NCBI RefSeq assembly: GCF_007474605.1
Contig: NZ_VHKL01000010.1
Coordinates: forward strand, 186,001 to 250,000
Direction of reading: 5' to 3'
Length of the DNA stretch: 64,000 nt
Source of the DNA: Rhodoligotrophos appendicifer
Lineage (GTDB): Bacteria > Pseudomonadota > Alphaproteobacteria > Rhizobiales > Im1
Positions within the stretch are counted from its first letter, which is position 1; every line of letters starts with the position of its first letter. The notes under the pieces are model-generated. The model searched no databases. It was not told where the DNA came from and saw only the letters and a program-made list of their open reading frames with translations. This document shows, in pieces, positions 25,502 to 34,430 of this stretch. The position numbers were made by a program, and so were the translations under genes.

Positions 25502-26718
25502 CAGGCCGCCTCCAGCATCGCAAGAATAGGTGCCGCGTCGTTCGTGCGGCGCGGATTGAAGAACATGCCCCGGTCGCTCAGCGTGTGTTCAGCAATGGCG
25601 GGCAGCAGCGCCTTGTCGAGGCCAGTATCGCGCAGGCGGGTGGGAACCTTCGAGGCGCTCTGCAGCTCTCGAACGGCTTCGATGGCACATGTCGCAGCCT
25701 GCTCGGGTGTCAGGTTGCGGATATCTGCGCCCATGGCGTCCGCCATGCGAGCGAGTTGGGAGTTGGCAACATCGAGATTATAGGCAAGCGCGTGGGGCAG
25801 CATGATCGAGTTGGAGACGCCGTGGCCAAGACCGCCGAGGGCGCCGAGGCAATGGCAAACGGCATGATGGATGCCGACGCGAGCATTTGAGATGACCATG
25901 CCGGAGATGTGGGCCCCGGCCAGAACGCCCGCACGATGATCGACGGAGGCGGGGTCCTTCACCATGGCGGGAATGGCCTCGCTGAGAATTCGGATTCCCT
26001 GCAGCGCGAGGCCTTCGGATATGGGATTGCGCATGCGGGAATAGAGTCCCTCGGCGCAATGGGCGAAACCATTCATGGCCGTCGCAGCCATGAGCGATGC
26101 CGGAACCTCAATATTGGCCTGCGGATCCAGGACAATCAGGCGGCAGGCGAGTTTCACGTCCCAGAACAGCAGTTTGCGGCCATCCTCGGCGCGGATGCCA
26201 AGGCCTGGGGTGACCTCGGCGGCTGAGGCAGTCGTGGGCACGGCGATGACCGGGAGCTTCGGCTGATGCAACTCGGTTGGATAGAACTTGTCGGGCGGGA
26301 CGAAGGAGGAGGCGTGGTCCTCGATCTTGCCCCCCTCCGCCACCATGATGGCGATGCCCTTGGCGGTGTCGGAGGAAGAGCCCCCACCGACGGCGACGAA
26401 ACCGTCGATCTTCTCGGCGCGGGCGATCGCGGCACCCTTCGTGACTGCCACAGTGGAGGAATGCTCGACCACCTCTTCAAAGACGGTAACGACAAGGTCA
26501 CCTAGGGCCTTCATCACCTTCTGGAAAAGCTGGGTCTGGCGGGTATTGCGGCCGGCCGTGACCATGACGCGGGTGCAACCGAGCTTGCTGACTTCATCAG
26601 CCAATGCGTCGATAGCGCCGGGCCAAAGGATGACCCGGGTTCCGGTATTGGAATAATTGATCCAATGGGTCGGCGTCACGGGAGGAAGGCTGAGAGAGAC
26701 TTGAGCGCTTTCAATCAT
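25498..26718 (-). CDS. Iron-type alcohol dehydrogenase, maleylacetate-reductase-like
   Basis: 406-residue group III dehydrogenase. NAD-binding GGGSSSDTAKGIA lies near residue 112. The metal region reads MAATAMNGFAHCAEGLYSR: the first metal Asp of Fe-alcohol dehydrogenases is Asn, as in maleylacetate reductases, and GIHHAVCHCLGALGGLGHG also resembles them. So a metal-independent reductase of a maleylacetate-like or keto-acid substrate is more likely than an ordinary alcohol dehydrogenase. First gene of the operon with acyl-CoA synthetase and MaoC protein, directly behind operator site 4. Confidence 0.82.
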   Translation of the reverse strand: MIESAQVSLSLPPVTPTHWINYSNTGTRVILWPGAIDALADEVSKLGCTRVMVTAGRNTRQTQLFQKVMKALGDLVVTVFEEVVEHSSTVAVTKGAAIARAEKIDGFVAVGGGSSSDTAKGIAIMVAEGGKIEDHASSFVPPDKFYPTELHQPKLPVIAVPTTASAAEVTPGLGIRAEDGRKLLFWDVKLACRLIVLDPQANIEVPASLMAATAMNGFAHCAEGLYSRMRNPISEGLALQGIRILSEAIPAMVKDPASVDHRAGVLAGAHISGMVISNARVGIHHAVCHCLGALGGLGHGVSNSIMLPHALAYNLDVANSQLARMADAMGADIRNLTPEQAATCAIEAVRELQSASKVPTRLRDTGLDKALLPAIAEHTLSDRGMFFNPRRTNDAAPILAMLEAAW

Positions 26719-26723
26719 ATCTG

Positions 26724-26777
26724 TTTCTTAATGTGAAACTATGTTTCTATTGTGCGGGAGGTGTGGTGGCCTGTCAA
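26724..26777 (-). promoter_or_regulatory. Promoter and IclR-type operator, site 4
   Basis: On the minus strand TTGACA (26772-26777), 17-bp spacer and CACAAT (26749-26754) are followed at once by the operator (26724-26747, TTTC-N6-GAAAC-TAT-GTTTC on the plus strand). The site covers the predicted +1 of the dehydrogenase operon, so a bound regulator would block initiation. Confidence 0.65.
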
Positions 26778-26790
26778 CGACGGGCTGGCT

Positions 26791-27885
26791 TTATGTCACG
26801 CGAAACTGCTCCAGCTTGGACCGATCGATCTTCACGCCCATCCCGGGGGATTGCGGCACCATGAGACGGCCGCCGCGGATGGCTGGAATTTCTTCAAGCA
26901 CGTTTCCGGCCAGGTTGAGATGGAAAGACAACTCGCCCGGCAGGGCCTGTGGTGTGAGATGCGCCGCACCGAATTGCGCCGCTGCGACCACGCCGACGCC
27001 GCTGTCTCCCTGGCTTCCGATCATCGGGCGGATGGAGTGGCCGGCGCACAGGCCAAGGATATCGCGGCCGCGACGAAAGCCTGTGCGGGCGAGCTTGATG
27101 CTCACGAGATGGATGGTCCCATCCGCAATCTCGCGGGCGACTTCCTGGGGCGTGGTGCAGCTTTCGTCGCCCAGGATCGGCACGCCGCCCTGACGAGCGA
27201 CGATGTGGCGGGCGGCGCGGTCATGCACGGCGCATGGCTCCTCTGCCCAGGCGACGCCGTGGTCGGCGCAGACCGCCAGCATGCGCAAGGCCTCGTGCTG
27301 GCGGAACGCCTGGTTGCCGTCCACATAGAGCAAGGCCTGAGGCGACGCTTCGCGGACACGTGCCAGCATGGCGGCATCCTTGCCAGGATCGACCCCGACC
27401 TTCAGCTTGAAGGCGTCGATGCCGTAGCGCTCGTGGATGGCGAGAACCTGCTCGGCCATGATTTCGGGTTTGGCCGCGCCGCAGACATAGGTGGCGCGCA
27501 GGCTCTCAGCGCCCCCACCCAGCAGGCGGGCGCAGGGGATCCCAAGGGCCTGGCCCATGATGTCATGGAGCGCAAGGTCGATCGCGCCTTTGGCTGTGTG
27601 GTTGAAGGCGACCCGATCCAGCTCGGCCCAGACGGCATCGAGATGGAAAGGGTCACGACCAATGATCCCAGGCGCGAACCAGGTCTCGATGGCGGCGACG
27701 ATCGAGCGCTGGGACTCACCATAGATGAAGGATCGTGACGGCGCCTCTGCGATGCCGGTGAGGCCCTCGTCGGTCTCGATCTCGACGAGGACGTGCTCGG
27801 TCGCGGTCATGACCGCCTGGGCGAAGCCGAGGGCTTGCGCCATGGGGATGGTGAAAGGTGTCGTCCTGATGTGGGTGATCTTCAC
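26791..27885 (-). CDS. Enolase-superfamily enzyme, MLE subgroup 2
   Basis: 364-residue paralogue of the enzyme at 20230, with catalytic residues at almost the same numbers: Lys160-x-Lys162 (FKLKVG), Asp189 (VDGNQAF), Glu215 (AEEP), Asp240 (LGDES), Lys264 (SIKLARTG). The YGES and HTAKGAIDLALHD blocks also match. GTG start with GAGG upstream. It is the last gene of the third Liv operon, four bases after the mandelate-racemase-type gene, so three superfamily members are made together. Reaction could be cycloisomerisation, racemisation or epimerisation. Confidence 0.9.
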   Translation of the reverse strand: MKITHIRTTPFTIPMAQALGFAQAVMTATEHVLVEIETDEGLTGIAEAPSRSFIYGESQRSIVAAIETWFAPGIIGRDPFHLDAVWAELDRVAFNHTAKGAIDLALHDIMGQALGIPCARLLGGGAESLRATYVCGAAKPEIMAEQVLAIHERYGIDAFKLKVGVDPGKDAAMLARVREASPQALLYVDGNQAFRQHEALRMLAVCADHGVAWAEEPCAVHDRAARHIVARQGGVPILGDESCTTPQEVAREIADGTIHLVSIKLARTGFRRGRDILGLCAGHSIRPMIGSQGDSGVGVVAAAQFGAAHLTPQALPGELSFHLNLAGNVLEEIPAIRGGRLMVPQSPGMGVKIDRSKLEQFRVT

Positions 27886-27889
27886 GGGA

Positions 27890-28984
27890 TTACCTCACCA
27901 CCAAGGGCTCGATCGCGTCGTTGTCGAAGCTGAGGCCCAGGCCCGGCGCGGCGGTGGGCCGGAAAGCACCGCCCTCGAGCGTCGGCAGTCCCTTGAACAG
28001 GACCTCCCACCAGGAGACATATTCGAGGAAGGGAGCCGACGGGGTCGCCGCCATGACATGCAGCGACATCTCGTAGAAGACGTGGGGCACGACGCGGAGC
28101 TGCCAGGCACCCGCCAACGCGGCGACCTTCATCCATTCGGAAATGCCGCCAACGCGCTGGAGGTCGATCATGGGGATGTCGATTGCCTTGTGCTCGATCA
28201 GGCGGCGGAAGCCGATGCGGCCATAGTCGTTCTCGCCGGCGGCGATGGGCGTATCGAGGGCGGCAGCGATCTGGGCCATTCCCTCGATGTCGTCGAAGGC
28301 TATGGGGTCCTCGATGTAATAGAGGTCGTAGGGCTCCAGCGCCCGCCCGAGCTTGATCGCCCGCTCGACCGTCCACCCCTGGACCACGTCGACCATGAGG
28401 GTGAGATCGGGACCCACGGCTGCACGCACCGCCTCGACCCGGGCGATGTCGTCGCGCCAGTCCTTGCCGCCGCAGCGCATCTTGATGGCGCCGAAGCCGG
28501 CGGCTTTGTAATCCTCGGCCTCCTTCACGATCACATCGATCGGATCCGATAGGAAGAGGCCACCGGCATAGGCCGGAACCGGACGGTCCTCGCCGCCAAG
28601 CAGTCTCCAGACCGGCACGCCCAGCGCCTTGCCGGCGATGTCCCACAAGGCGGTGTCGATGGCGGAAATGGCGAACATGGCGGCGCCCGCGCGGCCCATA
28701 AAGTTCGTCTCGCGCCAGAGATGCGCATTGATGCGCTCGCGAGCAAACGGGTCCATGCCCTTCACCAGCCGAGCGAGATCATGGACAAGGGCTTCCAGGG
28801 CACGGGCCTTATGCAGCCCGAAGCACCACAGATAGGCGATACCGGTCACCCCTTCGTCGGTCTCGAGCTCCACGAGCACGTTATCGACGGCGGTGATGTT
28901 GTGGATCGGCGTGATCACCGGTCGGGGCAAGGGGACGGAGACGATACGGGTGTGGACCTGGGCAATGCGCATGGGATTGCTCAC
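27890..28984 (-). CDS. Enolase-superfamily enzyme, mandelate racemase subgroup A
   Basis: 364-residue MR-subgroup enzyme. Lys168-x-Arg170 (IKMRCG), metal ligands Asp199, Glu225 (IEDP) and Glu251 (AGEN), the His-Asp dyad Asp274 (IDLQRVGG) and His301 (VPHVF), and Glu305. A complete set for proton abstraction alpha to a carboxylate, as in racemases and sugar-acid dehydratases. The frame opens at a GTG overlapping the preceding stop (GTGA); the ATG 12 bases later is possible. Numbering is identical to subgroup-B neighbour, so the two arose by duplication. Confidence 0.9.
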   Translation of the reverse strand: MSNPMRIAQVHTRIVSVPLPRPVITPIHNITAVDNVLVELETDEGVTGIAYLWCFGLHKARALEALVHDLARLVKGMDPFARERINAHLWRETNFMGRAGAAMFAISAIDTALWDIAGKALGVPVWRLLGGEDRPVPAYAGGLFLSDPIDVIVKEAEDYKAAGFGAIKMRCGGKDWRDDIARVEAVRAAVGPDLTLMVDVVQGWTVERAIKLGRALEPYDLYYIEDPIAFDDIEGMAQIAAALDTPIAAGENDYGRIGFRRLIEHKAIDIPMIDLQRVGGISEWMKVAALAGAWQLRVVPHVFYEMSLHVMAATPSAPFLEYVSWWEVLFKGLPTLEGGAFRPTAAPGLGLSFDNDAIEPLVVR

Positions 28985-30072
28985 TGGGTAAAGTGACGGA
29001 GGCGATCTTCATTGAACGAGAGGCCGAAGCCCGGACCATCGGGCGGCGTCGCGTGGCCATCCGCGATGGCTATCTGCTGCTCGAAGGGGTTCGGCCACCA
29101 GGGCACTACCTCCAGGGTCATGGCGTTGGGAATGGCGCACATGAGCGAGGCATTGATCTCGGTAAAGACATGAGAGGCGATGGGCACGTTGGCGAGTGCG
29201 GCCGCCTGCGCGATCCGAAGCCACGGCGTGACCCCGCCAACGCGCTGCAGGTTCGGCATGAGGATGTCGGCGGCGCCAGTCTTCAGGGCATGGGCGAAAT
29301 CGCTGACGCCGAAATTGGTCTCTCCCGTGGCGACGGGCACGGCGAGGGCGCGGCGGACTTCGGCGAGGCCGTCGAGATCATCAGAGGCGATGGGCTCTTC
29401 GAACCAGCCGAGATTGAAGGCTTCCAAGGAATGAGCTGCCCTGATCGCCTGCTTCGGCGTCCATTGTTGGTTGCCGTCGCCGTAGATTGGCACATCTTCG
29501 CCAACGGCATTGCGGACGCGGGTAAGGCGGTCGGCATTGTCCACCATCGAGGGGCCGAGCTTTAGCTTCACGGCAGAAAAGCCTGCCTCCACGTAGCCAG
29601 CCATCTCGGCGGCGAGCCGGTCGGCGGACTGGCCCAGCGAGCCGCCGCTGCCATAGGCGGGAATGCGGCTGCGCGCCCCTCCGAGCAAGCGATGCACTGG
29701 GAGGCCAGCCGTTTTGCCCTTCAGGTCCCAGGCGGCAATATCGATCGCACCCATGGCGGAAAGCGCCGGCCCGCCGCGACCGACGAAGAGCAGGGAGTCC
29801 CACATTCTGCGCCACAGTTTCTCGGTATCAAGTACATCGAGGCCGATGACAACCTCTCCCAGCGCACGTGCAGCCGCATCGATCATGCGGATGTCTCGCG
29901 CACCGAAGCTGAATGTATAGGCGATTCCGGTCAGGCCGGATTCCGTCTGGAGTTCGACGAGAAGAAGGTCGGTACTGGCAATCAGCCCGACAGCCGCTTG
30001 AAAGGGGGGATCCAAGGGGAAGGATGCCGGGCGCAGGCGAAGACCCGTAATGCGCGTGCACGATGCGCTCAT
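28981..30072 (-). CDS. Enolase-superfamily enzyme, mandelate racemase subgroup B (dyad Asp replaced by Asn)
   Basis: 363-residue MR-subgroup enzyme: Lys169-x-Lys171 (VKLKLG), Asp199 (GDGNQQW), Glu225 (FEEP), Glu251 (TGET), His301 (ASHVF), Glu305. The residue that should be the dyad Asp is Asn274 (MPNLQRVGG), the position of Asp270 in Pseudomonas mandelate racemase. I chose the ATG at 30072, which overlaps the livF stop as TAATG and has GGAG nine bases upstream. The fold and ligands are intact, so the Asn suggests a one-base mechanism (dehydratase or epimerase) rather than racemisation. Confidence 0.88.
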   Translation of the reverse strand: MSASCTRITGLRLRPASFPLDPPFQAAVGLIASTDLLLVELQTESGLTGIAYTFSFGARDIRMIDAAARALGEVVIGLDVLDTEKLWRRMWDSLLFVGRGGPALSAMGAIDIAAWDLKGKTAGLPVHRLLGGARSRIPAYGSGGSLGQSADRLAAEMAGYVEAGFSAVKLKLGPSMVDNADRLTRVRNAVGEDVPIYGDGNQQWTPKQAIRAAHSLEAFNLGWFEEPIASDDLDGLAEVRRALAVPVATGETNFGVSDFAHALKTGAADILMPNLQRVGGVTPWLRIAQAAALANVPIASHVFTEINASLMCAIPNAMTLEVVPWWPNPFEQQIAIADGHATPPDGPGFGLSFNEDRLRHFTQ

Positions 30073-30773
30073 TAAAAGAGGCTCCACAATTGCTCGTCGC
30101 CGTCGATGTCCGCGGGCCTGCCCGAGAAGACGATGCGACCTGCCTTGAGGACGAAGATCCGGTCGACCAATTTCAACAGCTTGGTGACGTTCTGATCGAC
30201 AACGAGAACCGAGACCCCGAGGCGGTCGCGCATGTCGGCGACGCGCCGGAACACCTCATCCACGAGGACAGGCGCGAGCCCCGTCGAGGGCTCGTCCAGC
30301 ATGATCAGGCGCGGCCCACGCAACAACGCGCAGGCGAGTGCGAGCATCTGCTGCTGGCCACCAGAGAGCTTGCCGGCTGAAGAGGTTTTTCGCTCCCTCA
30401 GAATGGGGAACATCTCATCGATCAATCCCATCCGTCCTGGCGCGGCCTCGCCGCCGGCCGAGACAGCGATGTCAAGATTCTCTGCGACGGTCATGGAGCG
30501 AAAAGTGTTGCGCCCCTGCGGCACGAAGGCCAGACCTCGCGCCACCGCGGCGGCCGTCTTGTCCGCCAGGACGGGGACGCCATCGAAAATGATCTCGCCT
30601 GCCGCCGGGGCTACCAGCCCTATGGCGGTCCGCAGCACCGTCGTCTTGCCGGCGCCGTTGTGACCGACGAGAGCTGCGATCTCTCCTTCTTCCAGCCCGA
30701 GCGAGATGTCATGCAGGATCTGTTTGCGGCCATAGGCGACGGTGACTCTGTCGAGACTGAGCATGGTCATCAT
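30072..30773 (-). CDS. LivF-type ABC transporter ATPase
   Basis: 233-residue LivF ATPase of the third Liv importer. Walker [15 protein letters not shown] (His in place of the common Ala/Pro), VPQGRNTFRSMTVAENL, signature LSGGQQQMLALACALL and Walker B LIMLDEPSTGLAP. ATGA overlap with livG; TAATG overlap into the mandelate-racemase-type gene. Confidence 0.92.
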   Translation of the reverse strand: MMTMLSLDRVTVAYGRKQILHDISLGLEEGEIAALVGHNGAGKTTVLRTAIGLVAPAAGEIIFDGVPVLADKTAAAVARGLAFVPQGRNTFRSMTVAENLDIAVSAGGEAAPGRMGLIDEMFPILRERKTSSAGKLSGGQQQMLALACALLRGPRLIMLDEPSTGLAPVLVDEVFRRVADMRDRLGVSVLVVDQNVTKLLKLVDRIFVLKAGRIVFSGRPADIDGDEQLWSLF

Positions 30774-31513
30774 GCTGTTCCGAAATAGAGGTCACGCAGC
30801 TTCGGGTCAGCCTCGACCTCAGCCGGCGTGCCGGTGGCGATGACCTCGCCCTGGGCCAGGAACAGGACCCTATCGCAACAGCCACGGACCACGTCGAGAT
30901 TGTGTTCGATGAGCACAATGGTACGATCCGGTGCGCGTAGTTTGGCCACCGCGTCGATCACCACCTTCTGCGAGGACGGATCAAGCCCCGCCGTCGGCTC
31001 GTCCAGAAGCAGAATGCGGGCACCGCCGGCGACGAGGCAGGCAAGCATAACCAGCTTCTGCTCGGCATAGCTCAGATCACCGCCAAACTCTTCGGCGCGG
31101 GATTCAAGCCCGAACTGGGCGAGGAAGCCAAGGGCCTGACGCTGCTGCTCTTTGCGACGGGAACTGGTGGCGGTGAGCGCCGCGACGAGGCGGTCATTCA
31201 CGTCTGCGCGTGCCAGGACCACATTTTCGACCACGCGCAGGTGATGGAAGATGCGCGTCTGCTGAAAGGTGCGCCCGATGCCGAGCCGCGCGACACGGTG
31301 CGGTGCTGATCCGCTGATGTCTCGCCCGTCCAGAAAGACGCGGCCGCTGGTGGGTTTCAGATGGCCGGTAATCAGATTGAAGATCGTGGTTTTGCCGGCG
31401 CCATTCGGGCCAACGAGCCCGACGATCTCGCCCGGGCAGACCTCGGCGGTGACGCCCTTGACGGCGACAAGGCCTCCGAAGACTTTGCGGACCTGGTCCA
31501 TGCGGAGGCTCAT
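30770..31513 (-). CDS. LivG-type ABC transporter ATPase
   Basis: 247-residue LivG ATPase. Walker [16 protein letters not shown], segment GRTFQQTRIFHHLRVVENV, signature region DLSYAEQKLVMLACL and Walker B ILLLDEPTAGLDPSSQ, then VLIEHNLDVV. The signature departs from LSGGQ as in many LivG proteins. ATGA overlaps on both sides. Confidence 0.92.
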   Translation of the reverse strand: MSLRMDQVRKVFGGLVAVKGVTAEVCPGEIVGLVGPNGAGKTTIFNLITGHLKPTSGRVFLDGRDISGSAPHRVARLGIGRTFQQTRIFHHLRVVENVVLARADVNDRLVAALTATSSRRKEQQRQALGFLAQFGLESRAEEFGGDLSYAEQKLVMLACLVAGGARILLLDEPTAGLDPSSQKVVIDAVAKLRAPDRTIVLIEHNLDVVRGCCDRVLFLAQGEVIATGTPAEVEADPKLRDLYFGTA

Positions 31514-32382
31514 TCCGCGCCTCCGCGGCCACCCACCAGCCCGCGCGGACGCAGGAAACAGAAGCCGACCAGGATCACCCCGTAGATGATCTGGCGCAAC
31601 GGCCCCAGATCGGAGCTGGAGACGGGAAGGAAGCGAAGGAGCTCCGGCACGATGACGAGGACGGCGGCCCCGAGAAGCGGACCCCAGAGAGTGCCCATGC
31701 CCCCGATCAGAACCATCGACAGGATGAAGATCGAGGCGTGCACATCGAAGGCCTCGGGGCTGACGAAGGTGATGTAGTGGGCATACATGGCCCCGGCGAG
31801 GCCGGCCAGGGCGCCGGAGACGGCGAAGGTCTTGATCTTCAGTGCGACGATGTTCTTGCCCAGAGCCTGAGGCACCAGCTCGTCCTCGCGTACGGCCTTA
31901 AGCAGCAGTCCGAAGGAGGAACCGGTCAGGCGCAACAGGAACAGGAAGGCGATAACGAGTAGGAAAACATAGAGGACGAGATACTCGCCGTTGGTATCGA
32001 TCTGGAGGCCGAACAATTCCGGGCGGGGAACACCGCGCAGGCCGCCCGCACCGCCCGTAACGTTCAAGTTGAGATAGAGGCTCGAAAGGACCTCCTGGAC
32101 GCCAAAGGAGGCTAGCACAAGATAATGGCCGCTGACCCTCAACGAAGGGATGGCGATCAGCAAACTCAAAGCGCCGCCGGCGATCAGGCCGACCAGGGCG
32201 CCTTCCCAGAAACCGACACCGAAACTCAGGGCCGCCACCGCAGCGGCATAGGCGCCTACGCCGAAGAGACCGCCATGGACGATGGTGAAAAGGCCGGTAT
32301 AGCCGATGAGCAGGTCGAGGCTGATGGCGAGTAGGCCATAGATCGACAGGGTGACGAGGATGCCGAGGATATAGGAGGTCAT
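31510..32382 (-). CDS. LivM-type ABC transporter permease
   Basis: 290-residue LivM permease: LLAISLDLLIGYTGLFTIVHG, LRVSGHYLVLASFGVQEVL, LLKAVREDELVPQALGKN and LIGGMGTLWGPLLGAAVL. I placed the start at the ATG at 32382, 8 bp after the livH stop, where the first helix begins; a longer frame overlaps livH without permease features. The GLFTIVHG block replaces the usual SFGQA of LivM. Confidence 0.88.
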   Translation of the reverse strand: MTSYILGILVTLSIYGLLAISLDLLIGYTGLFTIVHGGLFGVGAYAAAVAALSFGVGFWEGALVGLIAGGALSLLIAIPSLRVSGHYLVLASFGVQEVLSSLYLNLNVTGGAGGLRGVPRPELFGLQIDTNGEYLVLYVFLLVIAFLFLLRLTGSSFGLLLKAVREDELVPQALGKNIVALKIKTFAVSGALAGLAGAMYAHYITFVSPEAFDVHASIFILSMVLIGGMGTLWGPLLGAAVLVIVPELLRFLPVSSSDLGPLRQIIYGVILVGFCFLRPRGLVGGRGGAE

Positions 32383-32390
32383 GCGGCCGC

Positions 32391-33272
32391 CTAGAGCGTC
32401 GCGCGCGGTAGGGAGCGACCGAACAGGCCCGTGGGACGCACCATCAGAAATAGCAGCACCACCGCATAAGTCAGAGCCGTCTGCCATTCGGTGGGCAGGA
32501 TATAGGCGGCAAGGCTCTCGATGATGCCGATCAGGAAGCCGGCTAGCGCGGAGCCGGCGATCGAGTCGATGCCCCCGAAGAACATCGCCATGGCTCCGGT
32601 CAAGACAGCAGGAATGCCGATATAGGGCGAGATGCCGGAGCCCGAGGCAATGAAAAGTGCGGCGGCAGCCGGCAGCAGCAGAGACCCTGCCCCGAAAGCT
32701 ACGAGCTTCAGCCGTGCCGTGTCGATGCCGTTCAGCAGGAGCAATTCTTCATTGTCAATCAAGGCGCGCAGCCGGCGGCCGGAGGTGCTGAGGAACAGGA
32801 AGGCCAGATAGGCGGCGACTACGATCGCTGCGGCAATGGGCGCAACGAGCTGGCCGCCGGTGAGGAAGATGCCGCCGATGATCATCGGCTCGGGCACCGG
32901 CACCGTGATGGAATAGCCGGTCGGGCCGAAGGCGAGGACCAAAAGGTTGTCGCAGACGATCATGACACCGAGGGACGCCATGACCATGACGAGGGGCGTT
33001 CCCCCAAGACGCTGTAAAGGGCGGTAGAGGAACAGCATGGAGGCCACCCCCAGCGCTGCCGCAACCACCATGGCGATGGGGACCGCGACCAGGAAGGGCA
33101 GACCCAGGGTGGCAGTCCCCAGCAAGAGACCGTAGGCACCGATTGTGTAGACGGCCCCTTGGGCGAAATGCCAAATCTTGGTGGTCGCAAAGATCGTGGC
33201 GAAGCTCAAGCCGAGGAGGGCGTAGACACTTCCAACGAAGATGCCATTGACGAGGAGCTGGACGAAGAGCAT
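32391..33272 (-). CDS. LivH-type ABC transporter permease
   Basis: 293-residue LivH permease. The ATG at 33272, four bases after the binding-protein stop, opens FVQLLVNGIFVGSVYALLGL and is followed by WHFAQGAVYTIGAYG. The longer open frame upstream overlaps the binding-protein gene and is arginine/proline-rich, unlike a membrane protein. Also seen are SGRRLRALIDNEELLLLNGID and AMFFGGIDSIAGSALAGFLI. Confidence 0.88.
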   Translation of the reverse strand: MLFVQLLVNGIFVGSVYALLGLSFATIFATTKIWHFAQGAVYTIGAYGLLLGTATLGLPFLVAVPIAMVVAAALGVASMLFLYRPLQRLGGTPLVMVMASLGVMIVCDNLLVLAFGPTGYSITVPVPEPMIIGGIFLTGGQLVAPIAAAIVVAAYLAFLFLSTSGRRLRALIDNEELLLLNGIDTARLKLVAFGAGSLLLPAAAALFIASGSGISPYIGIPAVLTGAMAMFFGGIDSIAGSALAGFLIGIIESLAAYILPTEWQTALTYAVVLLFLMVRPTGLFGRSLPRATL

Positions 33273-33276
33273 CGGC

Positions 33277-34416
33277 TCACGGCTCGATGACGGTGACGGT
33301 CTCGAAGGCGCCGTTGGCCACTTTGCGGATCGCCACCGCCTTGGCCACGGTGCCGTTGTCGGCAAAGACATTGTCACCGGCCACGCCGGGAAACCGCTTG
33401 GCTTCGACAATCTTGGCACGCAACGCTTCACCGGCCTGCCCATTCGACGCCTTCAGCGCTTCGGCAAAGATCATCACCGCGTCATAGCCGTAGGTGGCAT
33501 AGGGGCTGGTTGGCTTCTGCTTGAAACGGGCCTCATAAGCATCGACGAACGCCTTCACGCCCGGATCGCTGCTGGCGGGATCGAAGGCGGTGGTGGTGTA
33601 GATGACGCCTTCCGCCGCGGGGCCTGCGGCATCCAGGAACTCTTTGCTCTCGATGCCGGCATAGGACAGGATCGGCAGGTCAGGCAGCATCTGACGGGCC
33701 TGTTTGACGGCGAAGGGCATTTCGGCCGGGGTGCCCACGATGTAAAGCGCATCTGGCGCACTCGCCCGGATTTTTGCCAGCTGGACGCCATATGTCGTCT
33801 CATTGGACTTGAATGCCTCCTGCGCCGTAATGGCGCCGCCGACTTTTTCAAAGCCCTTTGCGAATGAGGCCTGGTTGAAGGTTCCGGTGTCGTTGTTGAC
33901 GTAGAGGGTGGCCATTTTCTTGTAGCCGAGTGTGTCGCGGGCGTATTTCGACAGGACTCCCGTATCGAAATCGGAGAGTTGCAGCACACTGAAAACATTC
34001 TTGGCGATGCCGGCCATTTTGGGCGACTGGGCACCCACATTCATGACGACGACCTGCTTCTGGTCCGCCAGAGGTGCGATCGCCTCCATGACCGAGCTGC
34101 CGCCGGACAGGATGACATCGACGCCGTCCACGTCGACGAGCTTGTTGAAGCCCTCGACACCCTTGCTGGCGACCCACTGGGAGTCTTCTGCAACGATGGC
34201 GATTTGAGGCCCGCCTTGCGATTTCACGACATCGGCAGCGGTTTCAGCACCCATCAGCATCCATTGACCGATCTGAGCGCCGAGGCCGGACAGGGCCACA
34301 AGAACGCCGACCTTCGGCGCATCGGCGGCAAGAAGGGGTGATACTGCTCCTAGTCTGGCAAAAGAGACACCCGCCAGCAAGAGACCCCCATGCAAGACTC
34401 CACGCCGGTTGATCAT
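33277..34416 (-). CDS. Liv-type periplasmic solute-binding protein
   Basis: 379-residue Peripla_BP_6 protein, first gene of an eight-gene operon ending at 26791. The ATG at 34416 follows GGAGGAG by two bases; a GTG four codons earlier falls within that ribosome site. The N-terminus NRRGVLHGGLLLAGVS has a twin-arginine-like pair before the hydrophobic core, and cleavage is likely after LLAADA. Lobe strands VGVLVALSGLGAQIGQWML and ILSGGSSVMEAIAPLADQ are standard. Cargo is probably the substrate of the three enolase-superfamily enzymes in the same transcript. Confidence 0.9.
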   Translation of the reverse strand: MINRRGVLHGGLLLAGVSFARLGAVSPLLAADAPKVGVLVALSGLGAQIGQWMLMGAETAADVVKSQGGPQIAIVAEDSQWVASKGVEGFNKLVDVDGVDVILSGGSSVMEAIAPLADQKQVVVMNVGAQSPKMAGIAKNVFSVLQLSDFDTGVLSKYARDTLGYKKMATLYVNNDTGTFNQASFAKGFEKVGGAITAQEAFKSNETTYGVQLAKIRASAPDALYIVGTPAEMPFAVKQARQMLPDLPILSYAGIESKEFLDAAGPAAEGVIYTTTAFDPASSDPGVKAFVDAYEARFKQKPTSPYATYGYDAVMIFAEALKASNGQAGEALRAKIVEAKRFPGVAGDNVFADNGTVAKAVAIRKVANGAFETVTVIEP

Positions 34417-34430
34417 TTCTCCTCCCACTG

